A stretch of 64,000 bases of DNA from Phytophthora sp. 'mugwort'. Taxonomy: Eukaryota > Oomycota > Peronosporomycetes > Peronosporales > Peronosporaceae. Each line of letters opens with the position of its first letter. Position 1 is the first letter of the stretch. The notes under the pieces were generated by a model. The model ran no database searches. It was given only the letters and a program-made list of their open reading frames with translations, and was not told the origin of the DNA. Below are positions 22,301 to 33,898 of the stretch, one piece after another. The position numbers and the translations under genes are program-made. The stretch lies in the NCBI GenBank assembly GCA_033558025.1, contig JAUCEF010000014.1:1488001-1552000 (forward strand). Reading direction: 5' to 3'.

Positions 22301-22930
22301 AATCGTGTAAGAACATTCCAGTTTTCGCCTTTTTGTTTTAGTTTTGTCTTTTGTTTCTGCCAGTTATATATTTACACGTATATGTTTAGCTCTGGGGGGT
22401 TCTGTCGCGGCACCCCGTCTCGTTTTTTGTGACGGATGCTGTTCATAGGCGGGGCGGCTTTCACCGTCTTGTCTGTATCAAACATTTATAATCATTGCTG
22501 ACAGCAGTGCTCGTAAAATAAAATATAAATTTGAAGTGCCTAAGAAAAAAATCATAAATTGTCATTGCAATACCGGCGAGTCCAAACATAAATATTGCAA
22601 TTATTTTATCAGTTTCTTAGGGTCACAGCGGAGTATTGGGTTGGCAACGACCCTACCAATACACAACGCAGATGTTCGAGTCCCACACCTCTTGAAATGC
22701 TGGTGGCTGTTACTAGAACTTGCGGTTCTGGCTAGGGCCCCCTGCCAATCAAGTTGAGCCATCGACGGCAATAGATAGTCACTAGCAAATATGGGTTTTT
22801 CTCAGCACGATTTAACACCTCCGATAACACATGTATGCTAGCTTTTGCTCTATTAGGCAATGCAGTTATCGAGATAAGGACCTGTGCCTATGCCCTAATA
22901 AAAAACGAGGCAGTTTTATGCTCGCTGTTA
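22301..22930. other. no gene; tRNA B-box-like string
   Basis: No supported coding region. Near 22673-22690 the string ATGTTCGAGTCCCACACC resembles a tRNA/SINE B-box, preceded by a short stem-like GGGTTGGCAACGACCC. Too weak to call a SINE. Confidence 0.3.
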
Positions 22931-22933
22931 GTC

Positions 22934-23640
22934 CTACATGTCCTCGGCGTGCCGTTGGTGTCGTACCCAGCAGAGAGTGATGTCCAAAAGGTCACGTTTG
23001 ACGCGTAAGAATACAAACATCTCAGAGTTTGCTGGCAGTAGCCTTGAGCGGAGATAGCTCAGCACGAACTTACAACGGGAGAAGGGAAATTCACATCGAT
23101 TGGTGTTGGTGGAACCCACCATGCAAAGGATGTCGATGTACTTGGTGTTGACAGCGTCGTGGTCGCTTTCCTGGCGCAAAGTTTCCGCCGCGAACTCAAC
23201 CTTCTTCGGAGGATCGCTTTGAGGTGAAGCAGGAGCGGCGAAGCAGCTGGACAGTCTCTTCTTCTATTTCCTGCCCCCATCTTGGTAGCCACGTGGCGCA
23301 GGTATTTCACCAACGTACGGGCTTGACGGCCGTTAACGAGCGTGTCAGGGGGTCGGCTCGCTAAGTGGATGGTATCAGACAATGACCCACTCCATCCACC
23401 TGAATATCTCCATCGTGTGATAGTCCACAAACCCATGAGCCTCAAGCATACCTTCATTTCGCTTCTCGCATCGTATGTCTCGGTGTACCTGGTGTGCTTC
23501 GTCGCAAGGTGGCCGATCAGGCCCGTGTAGTCTGTTCCTGGAGCTTGCCTGTGAACCTTGTCACACTGCTGGTAGGAGAGGAGACTGTCACCCCAGCCTG
23601 TGAAGAAAAAGTTTGAGATAGCGTGCGAGTTATATTGTGC
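22934..23640 (-). pseudogene. internally deleted hAT transposase
   Basis: The N-terminal portion (23640-23280, minus) reads NFFFTGWGDSL, a zinc-finger-like part ending GLIGHLATKHTRYTETYDA, then AHGFVDYHTMEIFRWMEWVI. It parallels the hAT at 33.9-35.2 kb (GYSNLMSHLVAKHPDH, QHGFVDEKTMEICKWMEWVV). Then, with the whole catalytic centre missing, comes the C-terminal dimerisation helix (FPFSRCKFVLSYLRSRLLPA NSEMFVFLRVKRDLLD). This is the typical shape of a non-autonomous deletion derivative. Frameshifts are present. Confidence 0.7.
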
Positions 23641-24158
23641 ATGTCAGATATAAAAATGAGGGAGTTAGGATAGCTGCCGAGAAGAATGCCCGTGCACTTA
23701 GGGACCAGTCATTCCAGTTTCGCTGGCATAGCTTTTACTGTGTGATAAAGTGAGTTTATTTATTACAGACCATATACATAATTTACAGAAGTCTTGATTT
23801 GCCAATAATCCGATAATCCGGCAGTATAATAATATAGATACTTTGTTATAGTTATTATTCCCGATCCCTGTGTGACAGACAGGGTACTTAATTAAATTGA
23901 TGACTAGCCGAGCGCAGCGAGCTTTGCGGACGGTAATGAAAGTTTGGAGGGTGCCCTTTTCGCTCGCTCAGAGCTCGGTTCACTACTGAAAAATGCTACC
24001 TACGCTACGCTCCGGTAGTAGCGCCTCCACTCCGTTCGCAGAGGCTCGCAGCACTACTCGCCGTGTTAAGATACTAAGTGAGCTACCTACGCCTTCGGCT
24101 TCGGTGTAGGAAGGGCGGGCCCTCCTGTCCCGCAATACACGAAAAGGTTAATGGCGGC

Positions 24159-24230
24159 GCCGCCTTCGCTTCGCTCGGCAGCAAAAATGCAATTCAGCCA
24201 ATGAAAGGCTGCCGAGCAAAGCGAGGCGGC
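24159..24230. repeat. inverted repeat, about 23-bp arms
   Basis: The left arm 24159-24182 starts GCCGCC and ends CGGCAGC. The right arm 24208-24230 is its near-perfect reverse complement, with a one-base gap and one mismatch. The spacer is 25 bp. It looks like a MITE-like or fold-back structure. Confidence 0.7.
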
Positions 24231-24500
24231 AAATTTTGACCAATACGAATAAACCGGTACGGAAGTGTGACGAACTGACGGACGGGAAACTCTGTTTGAT
24301 GTTGTTAGATGACTTCGACAGCGCAAAACTATCCATGCGTTCGCTCGTGGCGTTGGTTCGCTGCAGAGGTGGACGCATGCGCTGCGCCAAAGTCACAATT
24401 TACTTAAGTACGTAAAAATAACTGCAGGGATTAAAGCGAGTATCGACAACTGCGGCAGTCACACTTTGCTGTGCAACAATACACCAGTATTTCGAACGCG

Positions 24501-24539
24501 TGCTGCTTGCTTGGTATGACACATACCAAGCAAGCAACA
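24501..24539. repeat. palindrome with 3-base loop
   Basis: An 18-base arm (24501-24518, TGCTGCTTGCTTGGTATG) pairs with 24522-24539 with one mismatch. The loop is ACA. It resembles the fold-backs at 32369 and 57229 in having nearly no spacer. Confidence 0.8.
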
Positions 24540-26058
24540 ATAAGTGGTATGTGGCTCTAGTTTGCCGTTAGTGGCATCGAAAAGGGAGATTAAAACGAGT
24601 AACTGGTTTTTCCTGTTACTGTATGATTCAATGTCCAGCTCGCAAGCACTTCCGGCAATATTTTTATCTATAGAGACAAGCACCTGTGTTGATGTGAGTG
24701 GCTACCAGAGCTCGGTGGACCTCGGCGGTTAGTTTAAGTACCGTATTCTGCTACGTTACTGCGCTGATTTTGCTGTCTGCCTTGCTAATAGCGATATATG
24801 GTAGGTATGCGTTATACTGGAAGGTGTGTACTTTGTCAAATACTACAACAACGACAACCATTGCCATGCAGCAAAATACAAAGTCATTGGAAGCCGTCCA
24901 AAACGCAAACAAACGTGCTCGCAATTTTTTTTGAGGGTCGTATTTGCAATGACCTATCCCTTTATTTGCGACCGAACGCATTCTAGAGTCTATGAAACTA
25001 ATTAAAAGTGGTCCATAATATGTTACGCAAAACATATTAAATTGTGGCAAATTGGATATATATTTCTGAGCCAGAGACCGTTTGGCTGTCAGCCACGAAC
25101 GTTCGGTTGCTTCGATCTGGCTGCAACGGTTCAGTGTGGATGCAATTAGCGCTGGTACTCTTGCTGGCTGCTCGCCAATGCCGACGGCATCAATGCGCGC
25201 GGATGCGCCTGTTGGTGTTGCTTCGGCTGTGGCTGCTTAACAAAGAAAGGAACTTCATCGCTAGCACCTCTCTGGTTTCCCCGATGACGCCCGACTGACG
25301 TGGAATATACTCAACTCGTGACTGCAGCAGCTTTATTGCTACCGTATCACTTCTATTTGAGGTATTCAGCGATTGGTTAGTCGTTCTCGCAACATTATCT
25401 TGTTAAGTCGGGGCTCGGGGAGCCTGGGAGACCTCAGACGTTTGTAGTGAAACACACAGTTTTGGCTTACGTGCTCCACTACTACACGGCTCCTGTTGAG
25501 CTCAAGAGTATCGGGAGAGCTTTGGCGTACCGGCCTCGACGCCCTGTAGCGCCCTGGACGTGCTGAGCACGCGCTCGATGCGACTCTAAGTGAGAGCGGA
25601 GCTACTGATGTACTATATGCGTCCAAGCAGCAGCATGTCGAATGGGCTGCCGTGGTGGAGCAGCGCGAGCCGTTACTGGCTGGCGAGTGAGGCTTCGGCG
25701 ACGGTAAGAACTATTGTGGATGAGCCATAGTGGCTGTGACCTACAAAACGCCCAGTACAACAGTAGTGCACCTTTAGATGGGAAGGTGGCTCGGTATTAT
25801 TGAAATATTCAGACAGACGACACGTCGGGATCGTGTGCATCACCGCATTATACAGTACAGCAGATTCGTCAGCAGAGGTAGTCGATATGGGTACTGTACG
25901 ATACAGTATGCCATCTGTACTGTACTTTACTAACTGCTCTCACTTGCTGTTCGCTCTTGCTGCTGCTACCCTACAGACTACTCACGCTCAAGTGCTGGTC
26001 CTGCCAGCGATGTCCGTCCTGCTCGTATCCGGGACGCCCGACTGCAGTGCGCTTCCGC

Positions 26059-27794
26059 TTAAGCAAACGCCTGTTCACGAGTACCTCTTCCCTTCGCTCG
26101 TCGATTCTGGCGCAGCTGCATGGCGAACTTTGCATGCACACACGTCGCGTACTTGTAGTGAAAGCAACAAGGGCACGTCCGGCTTGACATGTCAACTGGC
26201 CAGCCAGTTTCAGGTTGGTTATCGCTTTCCATCCTAGCCGTATTAATCCTCACTTGTGCTGACACTTGAATGTCTTCTTCCATAGTGTTTGTGAGTGTAT
26301 TGTAGACACGGGGAGGAGGTGTATACACCACGTGCACGGTGTCAGCTGCCGCGCCCACGAGTCAGTGCTCATGCGAGGTACTGCAACCTCGCGCAGACGC
26401 TGATGCTGTCGGAGAGCTTTCATCCGCGCCAATAGCTCCTGCGAAGGTGCCGGGTCTGTCGCGAATGCAGTCATGTCGATAGCGCACTGGCGACAGCACG
26501 ATGCGAGCTGCTGCATCAGCTCGCCTACCTTGAGCAGCCTGTGAGCGGTGTAGTCGCGCTTCAACGCCCGGTTGACACTGCTCAACCGATTTGTTCGTTG
26601 ATGAAAAACCTGCCGGCGTTTGGAAGCATTGCCGGCGGCAGAAGTGCTCGTTGATCCAGACGCGCTTGAAGTACGCGTGGAACGATGGAAGAGCAGTGTT
26701 TGCTTGCCCCTGGTGCTGTATAGAAGCAAGCAGATTTGAGAACTCCTCTGCGCTTCGACTGAAATGCATATTGTAGATATCTCGAGGCACTGCGTCACCT
26801 ATATCTTTCGGCAACCCATTAGTTCGCTCCACAACCTTAGCGACAAGATGGTAATAGCACATGAGATGTACGTAGCTGCAATCTTCCCCAAACACACTCG
26901 CCACTGCGTTGAACTGAGCGCCATCTGCATCTCCCATTACGTAACCTATAATGAGAGGCTTGCTAACCACCTAAAAGTAAGTCCAGCGTAGCGCTGCAAA
27001 GGCCTTTGCGTAGTGCGCTTCTTGCTGTTGCGACGTAATAAAGAGTGCGAGGAGGTGAAATTTCGCGCGGCGTCCGTGATTCCACACACTAAGACAGGAT
27101 ATCCGACTTGGTCCGTCTTGTACGTTGCATCAAGGTGAAAGATGAAGCTTGACACGTCTCGATCAGCTTGGCGGAGCAGCGCTTTCGAAGAGAAGCCGAC
27201 TAGAAACGGCTTAACGGCTTTTATCGGAGCCTTTACCCACCGAAAGCTCTCCCTTCTGGTCGATGTCCCAACCGAACGCAAAAGGCTCAGGCTTGTCTTC
27301 CCGCCCCCTGAAGCCCAGGAGCGAATCGCCGCAGCGATACAAGCGCTGGTGTCACCCCCGCCGAGCTTGGTGCGGCGGTAGTAGTACACGAAGTTTTGCA
27401 CATTCTGGAGGGCTGGAAGATCGTCCAGCTGCAGCGAAAACTACTGCTGCATTTGCAATGCTAGTACGTGCTGACTTCATGCCCGCCTGCGCCATCTGCC
27501 GGGCGATCTCTTTTTGAGTTGCCGTTAGGCTTGGGCGACTTTGCACGTTATGTGCACGCCGCTCACGAAAAGCGAGACCATTCGGTCTAGGCAGACCAGT
27601 ACCTTGCCTCGCCAGGGGCACGTAGCATAAGGCACAGCCTTCACGCACTGCGTACAGCAGCAGCTTAGCAACTTGTAGCGCATTAGATGCGGCGTCGGCC
27701 GGGCGCACGCGCAGAACATAGCTTGGCTCTTGGAGACCTTCAACGTCTTCATGCACTCAAGGAGAATAAGGGCGTCGGTTTCTTTTGCGCTCAA
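26059..27794 (-). pseudogene. Mutator-like (MULE) transposase relic
   Basis: Minus-strand pieces read a Cys-rich N-terminus (27794-27525), LTATQKEIARQMAQAGMKS, then FIFHLDATYKTDQVGYPVLV (first Asp, codon near 27131), IIGYVMGDADGAQFNAVASV (second Asp, near 26925), YVHLMCYYHLVAKVVER, and a STNNPVEQFNRALKRDY-like segment (catalytic Glu) spanning a frameshift. 26220-26059 adds CPCCFHYKYATCVHAKF, a SWIM zinc finger. That order (DDE with CxxH, then SWIM) is the MULE family. Five frame changes show it is dead. No terminal repeats were found by eye. Confidence 0.8.
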
Positions 27795-29496
27795 TGCACA
27801 TGTGGCGCCAGGCGGGGGCTTGCGGCATGGCTTCTGGGAGGGGAGAGGGGGGGGGGGGGCGAGGAGTGCTTTGGTCCGCGGTGGCTAGTTGGAGAGTATT
27901 GTGGTAGGTTAGGATGGCCTTGGCTACCTGCAGACGATTGCTGCGCTCGTTGTGGCTTCTTGGTCGGCTAATATTACGAAAATATGTGAGTTTGATTTGC
28001 CAAAACTATATTTGCCTTTTGTCTGATTGGGTGTTGTGTTCTCTGCAATTCCTGGTGTGCCAGCTTGTCGTATTTCTGTGTCGCTGCTGTTACCATTGTG
28101 ATCTCACCAGCGTCTATATGTCAGTCATTGATTGGCTGTGCTATTCACCTGTCGTTGTGTGATTCACACCTTTGCGGTGTTTTCCATGTGCTGTCAATCA
28201 TTCGGGCTTGTTAGACAAGGCAAGCGTGATGTATTTGCTCAACTAAACCAATACCAGAGCTGCACGCCTGGATTTTGCTCGCATTACAGTCATCATATAC
28301 ACTCTTGAAAGCTGTATATATCAGGCAGCGCCTATTCACACATTTTACTGTATTTTCTGCCAATGGAGTCAGCGAATTCGAAGGGTGTCTTTGAAAATTC
28401 CGTGTATCCGAATTCTGACAGCCAGGCTGAATACATGTGTGTGCCACGCTAGTACTGAAGCACCTTGTGCAGAGCGCACCAATAAAAGGCGTGCGTCGGA
28501 AATGCTTCTCGCATGGCAAAGGAACGTATCAAAAGCTATTTAAGACCCGTGGTCAGCTGAGGAACATTTTTCAATGCGCGTAAAGCGGTAGAACATGTAC
28601 CAACTGGGCTCACGTGCCCATAGGAAGATGCATCAATCAAGTGAATACACATAAGTTGATAATTTTACAGTTGTAATGTTTTTCATAACGTCACCGTCGA
28701 ATTTTGTGGAGCACTCTAGCTGAAGCATTACTGAGATAGATGCGTCATTATGAGCCGCTAATAGCCTCGGCGTAGTTGTCGATCGTAGGTATTGTGCTTT
28801 CGGCCTGTATTTGCCAAAATTGACCGATTGAGCGAATCGCCCCAATATTATCTTTCAGTCCTTTGAACCTGCCCGGTCTATGAGCTCGCAATGAATTTAA
28901 TCGTACTTAACGGTGCCATAGTGGGCACAAGCGTTTCACGACCTTGTGCGATTTGTTGCGTGATTGATTCGATCAATCGCGCATGGAAATTTTGAGTAGA
29001 AGCACAATGCCATCCTCGACATTAGAACTGCTATCGATATCCCTCACAACGCATAACGGAAGGAGGGTGCATATTTCAAGCATAGACCGAGCGGGCTTCA
29101 AGGGCAACGAGGACTTGATAGCATTGCTGCCATCTCCTATGCGTGGGCATGATGGAGGGCTCTTTGTGTCTCTTCAATCCGACTGAGCCATGCAAAAAAT
29201 TCAGAGCTAAGACTGTGGTTGAGGTGCAGGCGGGACGAATTCCGACAGTTTCACCCTGTGCATTAAAAGCCCCACCAATAGCTCGGTGAAGGCGGTAGGT
29301 AGTAATACTGTCGATAGGTTTTTTCACCAGTATTTCTGAATCAGTAGGTGTGCCAGTAAATGGCAGATTCCGGTCCGGAATCCGGACGCCTGCAATAGAG
29401 ATACACACTGAGACACCAAAAACGCTCGCCAATCAACGTCTGCTTATTTATTCCGGATGGGGATGAAAAGGGACGTACATCGTATTCTACTGAATA
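27795..29496. other. unassigned region
   Basis: It holds a G-run (27845-27860). A Cys-containing minus frame at 28519-28211 (TRCFSTSVAHTCIQPGCQNS) has no signal peptide and I cannot assign it. Frames at 28845-28633 and 29432-29076 (minus) are likewise unrecognised. Confidence 0.35.
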
Positions 29497-29500
29497 TGCA

Positions 29501-29590
29501 GGGAGAAATGGCTGAGTGGTTAAAAGCGGCAGATTCACCCTCCAGTCGTCTTGCACATTTAGAGTTCTAACCGGGACAGCGGCAAGCAAC
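29501..29590 (+). repeat. tRNA-derived SINE-like relic
   Basis: GGGAGAAATGGCTGAGTGGT (29501-29520) has an exact RNA polymerase III A-box (TGGCTGAGTGG, 29509-29519) and a D-arm like tRNA-Leu/Ser. GAGTTCTAACC (29562-29572) is a damaged B-box. No matching acceptor stem or T-stem exists, so it is not a working tRNA. Confidence 0.45.
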
Positions 29591-29846
29591 AGGGCGGATA
29601 AGAGCTACGAGGGCTGCAGCAGGACGTGCGGCAACGGGCGGGCGGCGGGACAAACGACAATGACGTAAGCGGCGGCTAGACGAGTGGCTGCGGATGGTGC
29701 GCGGCCAGCACCGCTGCGGGAGACGGCGAGATGGGCGCCACGACGGAAAACAACAATATGCGCGACGGCGGACGGACGACTAGGGGGTGGAGGGCGGGAG
29801 TTCTCAAGGTAAGACGTGCTGGAAATTTCTGCTTGTGCTGACGAAG

Positions 29847-29904
29847 CGCGGTGGTAGAGCAGGGAGCGCAGCTTCCAGGTATCCGGCTCGAAACCCGCCG
29901 CCAT
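29847..29904 (+). repeat. second tRNA-like / SINE-like segment
   Basis: TGGTAGAGCAGGGAG resembles an A-box, and CCGGCTCGAAACCCGCCGCC resembles a T-arm with a B-box and 3' acceptor. The whole is only about 57 bases, too short for a tRNA. It lies 260 bp from the previous one. Confidence 0.35.
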
Positions 29905-32368
29905 GATTGCACAACGTGTGCATGTCTGTTTAAGTGTGCAGTTGTGTTTGCTTTTATGTTCGGCTTGCTTGATTTTGTTGTGCTGCTGATTGCGCTGCTG
30001 AATGCACTACTGACTGTGTTGCTGTGCGTATGGCCATGTGATGGTGAAATGCATGGGTGCTATGCTAGGTTGGTGGTAGTCCACTGATGCGAGGAGGCGT
30101 GCACGCGTCAGAGATGGCACCGCTGGATCACAGCGCAAGGTACTGCGCTCAGATCAGGCTTTTAGCCGGACCCTTTCCATCGAAAATGCGCAGACGTTCG
30201 TTAGCTGCCTTGTCTATTCAGACAGCCAAGGTCCACAGCGCGTGTCTACAAGTTTCGTGGGCGACTTTGTCCGATCGTTTGGCTGCGGAGGAATATCGTA
30301 CTGCTCTTGGTAAAGTGCTCTCATAATATTCACTGCCGCTTTTGCACCGGCCGTTTTGTCCTTTGTTCCTTTTTGCCTCTAACGGTCTGCCTGGTGGAGC
30401 TCGTGTACTACTTTAGCGAGTGAACATGCTGTTGCTAGTGTGCCAGCCAGCAGCAGAAGGAAGAGCAAGAGATTCTACCTCAAGTGGCGGTCCAGCCCAA
30501 TTTTCAGCCCGAACAGCAGAAGCAACCAGAGCATTTTCGACACGAGCAATGCGGTCACTGATTGTAGTCAATTGCACCAGCATATTTCCATGATCGATGC
30601 AAGCAGCGAGTCGCCTCCGTTACAGCGCTGCTAAGTTGCGCGTGGTCACAGTACGCCGGCGAGTCGATAGATGAGATCAATTTACAACACGTGAAGATCG
30701 TGATGTGGTATCCCAGTAACGCGTTGGTGGCGGATATGCCTCGCTCCAGCTCGTGCGGGTAACGCGAATAAGGAATGTATTGATAGCGTTATTCTATGTG
30801 GTATTTAATACGGTTTCAATATGCATCAGATTGGCAGCCATGTTCAGGCGCGGATCCAGTGAACCCAGCACGTGCTGGTACAGATTATTGCGCATCGCCA
30901 TAAGCTGACCAAACTCAGCGACCGCGATACGCTGCTGCAGGTCGTCAATAATCGGAGTGGTGACAGGAGTCCGGAACGTCGTAGCCTGCCAAAACATTGA
31001 CAAAGTTTGGTCCTCAAGTGTTGCTGTTCCTATGTATGCAAAAGCTTTTGTCAAAGACTCAAGCAACAACGTGCCCCTCTTGTGGAGATTAACAGGGTTG
31101 ATAACTTCGGCGATGCATTGGCATAGGCAGCTGCTCGACGGCGAAAGAGTGACTGGGCTGTTAGGCGCCAAGGATTGTCGGTATCGCGAGAGGCATCTCC
31201 TTCATGCAATCGCGGATGTTTCTGTAACGTAACCGGCTATTTTAGGCCGCATGCGCTTTCGTTTTGTTGGTGGTTGGGTCACATTGTCTATTCCATTTGC
31301 CGGCTCTCCAATAGACCATGACGTCTTCTTTCGTATACGTCTGGCCGCCTGGTAGATTAGAAACAGCGCACTGAGGCACAAGAAGGAAGAGGTACTCAAA
31401 CGGCTCGTCGTGGCATACGAAAACAAGCCGAACGCATGCAGCATAATAATGTTGCCAGTGTTCGGCGGATTAGTAAATATATACACCTTGCACAACTGAT
31501 GTCTTAATCCGAGCTATATGCAAGGACATCTCCCCAGATGCTGAGAGCGAGAGCTGTTGTTTCCTATCAAACAAAGTATCGATAGCTCTACCAATGCAAT
31601 CCACATCATTGTCAACAACGCTACATCGTGAACGAGCTTGAGTCCTGTGGCCACATCCGCATCCACGATAAGCTGCTCCACCAAAACACAGAGGTAGTTG
31701 AAACTACAGTCAGGAGCATCGTTAATATGCACGTTTTCTCAGAGATCGCGCTCGTCAATTACGCTAGTCATTTTACCGCGAATGTTGACGACACGCTTCG
31801 AGTCTTGAACCGAATCTTGTAGCGCCCTCTTAGCAGGTTCATCGCCTGCGAGAATGAGTCCACAGCTGTTGACTTTGCCAAAACTCCATCAGCTAACCCG
31901 AGTTTTATCACTTTCCTTTGTCTGAGAAATATTGAGGACGCTTTTAGCAGGGAGTAGATTTTCTGCGTGGGTGCATTAGTGGCTTGTGTGAGAGAGGAAT
32001 GCATCTTGTCTAGGCATCGCTGCTTAGTTCTGTGGACACATAAAAGTCGTTGAAGACCACTGCAGCTAAATCGTGTCCGACCGTGTCAAGCCGATGTGTC
32101 AAGCCCCGTGGTGCTCTCCTTATTCTCCTTTACTGTCTCATTGTCTAACGTACCATGCAAAATATCACGAGTACCAAGATTTATATTAGGCAAAATTCGA
32201 CTTCTATGAGGTATTATTTTTTCGACACAGTATGGAATTATCTGATAAGCTTGCGCTTCATTATGGCAACTCATTGTCCAATTTAGAAGAAAGTGGGGCA
32301 AATCCAGAAATAAGTTGGACTCAGTTATCCCTAACGCTTACGAACTGTATTTGAAAAATAGATAAACC
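29905..32368. other. unassigned region with minus-strand frames
   Basis: Minus-strand frames at 31171-30794 (125 codons, opening at TTG: SLTKAFAYIGTATLEDQTLS, LQQRIAVAEFGQLMAMRNNL) and 31495-31202 (SWSIGEPANGIDNVTQPPTK) could be pieces of one decayed gene. Frames at 31732-31514 and 32004-31768 follow the same strand. I recognise no domain in any of them. Confidence 0.35.
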
Positions 32369-32438
32369 TATGGCCTTGCGCAGTACTATTATCTGTATTG
32401 CCATCTCAATACAGATAATAGTACTGCGCAAGACCATA
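32369..32438. repeat. 70-bp near-perfect palindrome
   Basis: The 32-base arms 32369-32400 and 32407-32438 are reverse complements with one mismatch (arm position 6). The loop is CCATCT. The left arm begins TATGGCCTTGCGCAGTAC. It is not at a recognised element end. The stem is the size of a small-RNA precursor, but a fold-back mutation is equally possible. Confidence 0.9.
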
Positions 32439-33898
32439 AGTTCATATATAAAAAACCGTCCGTGCTTTCAGGGATTTGGATACTTCAACGCCCTACAGTA
32501 CTTAAAGATTGGCGGCGCTCGACACGAGCGCAACTTGATTTCCGTCCCTATACAGTGTCCGGATTCCGCAGGGCCCCGCGCCGGTGACTAATTAATTTCC
32601 CTCATGCCACCTGAGCCAACGGGTACGACCAATATATATGCTCATAAACCACCCGTTGCTGGATACGCGTTCCGTCGAGAATGCCTTAATAGAACATATC
32701 CTAGCGATGCACTATAACTCGGTAGACCATCCAGATGCAATATATTTAGATCTAGTGAAATTATTCGAAGTATTACTGTAGGATAAGTGCATCTTGAACA
32801 ACGGAAAGCCAAGCACTACAGTAGTACTGGGGCAACCAGTACACCCCGCGACGAGCTTCGGTGAAGCAGGAATAAGATAGCTAGAGGCCATCACCCAACG
32901 GTTCACCCGAAGGAAATCACGGCAACGCGAGGAGAACAGCTCCGAGCGTGTCTGGGCATTCCTACGTACCGTTTGTAAGAGACATTTAGGAAATTTTCTT
33001 TTAGTAATTTCCAGTCCAGGACTAACCAGCGGAAGTGGCATCGCGTCAAGCAGACGAGCGCTGTGCCTTCTCACTTAAACTCACGGCGAAGGCGCTAACG
33101 CTCCACCCAGCACACCGGTGTAATACTTCGTGTACTCGGCCGAAGACAATGGTCTAGCAACTTCATGACGAACTTCTGTTGCAGTAATTCATCTGGTCGA
33201 CTTTTGCTAATGCACATCTCGCTGCTGAGCTCCATATATGCAGCTGGAGCTCGTTTTGTCAACCACATACTATAGCTTCTCGATGATGCCTGGGTGTTAA
33301 ATCGCCTGGAGCCGCTTGCATGCAAGCAGCGATCGGACAATTCACTATAAAAATTGATTGGGAGGCTCATCAAAGCAATAATAATAAGGGCAATACCCGA
33401 TGTCGCAATAATAATTATTCAGTAATATCCGTAATAATATTCCGTTGTGCCGGTATGTAATTTTTGAATATTATCGTGACTGCGGTGGGTATCGATGTGT
33501 GTCCCAAGTAAAACACTTACACAAATCACGCTTTGAGATTAGTAAGAGATAATACCTCCGACACGGGTTAGCTACCGCGTGTTTGGGTCCATGATGGATT
33601 GTAGGCGTTGTGCGTGGGAATTTATCTCCCGAGGGCATGCTGAAAGGTGAATCATGACTGTGAAGGAGAGGGGCAGTTTTTTATTAACTAGATGCATCAC
33701 GTGACCACTCGGTTTGCTAGCTACGTGTTACTTGTGCTCTAGTTGTGGTGTTCAGCGACCTCACTCTCACAGTTAACAAGCGAGTTGTAGCTCCAGAGAG
33801 CACGGTTGGCACGAAGAAACACAATCATCTCGAAATGAGCCGGAAGAAGACGACTGCGCTGTGTCGTCATCACCAGCTTGCACTGGGAGAAAAGTCGA
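32439..33898. other. unassigned region
   Basis: Frames on both strands (32712-33074 and 33095-33373 minus; a plus frame from 32708 starting MHYNSVDHPDAIYLDLVKLF) are short and mutually overlapping. None matches a family I know. Confidence 0.35.

Larger units (their letters stand above)
23641..26058. other. repeat-rich stretch without a supported gene
   Basis: 23930-24260 is built of short GC-rich repeated words (CTACCTACGC..., CTTCGGCTTCGG) and a 23-bp inverted repeat. A second palindrome lies at 24501-24539. ORFs at 24698-24934 and 25044-25298 are hydrophobic but unrecognised, and 25366-25626 (minus) is likewise unassigned. Confidence 0.4.

Noticed and set aside
28211..28519. Small cysteine-containing effector
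   Set aside because: No signal peptide, irregular Cys spacing and no homologous neighbour.
29501..29590. A tRNA-Leu or tRNA-Ser gene
   Set aside because: Acceptor and T stems do not pair, and the B-box is damaged; kept only as a SINE-like relic.
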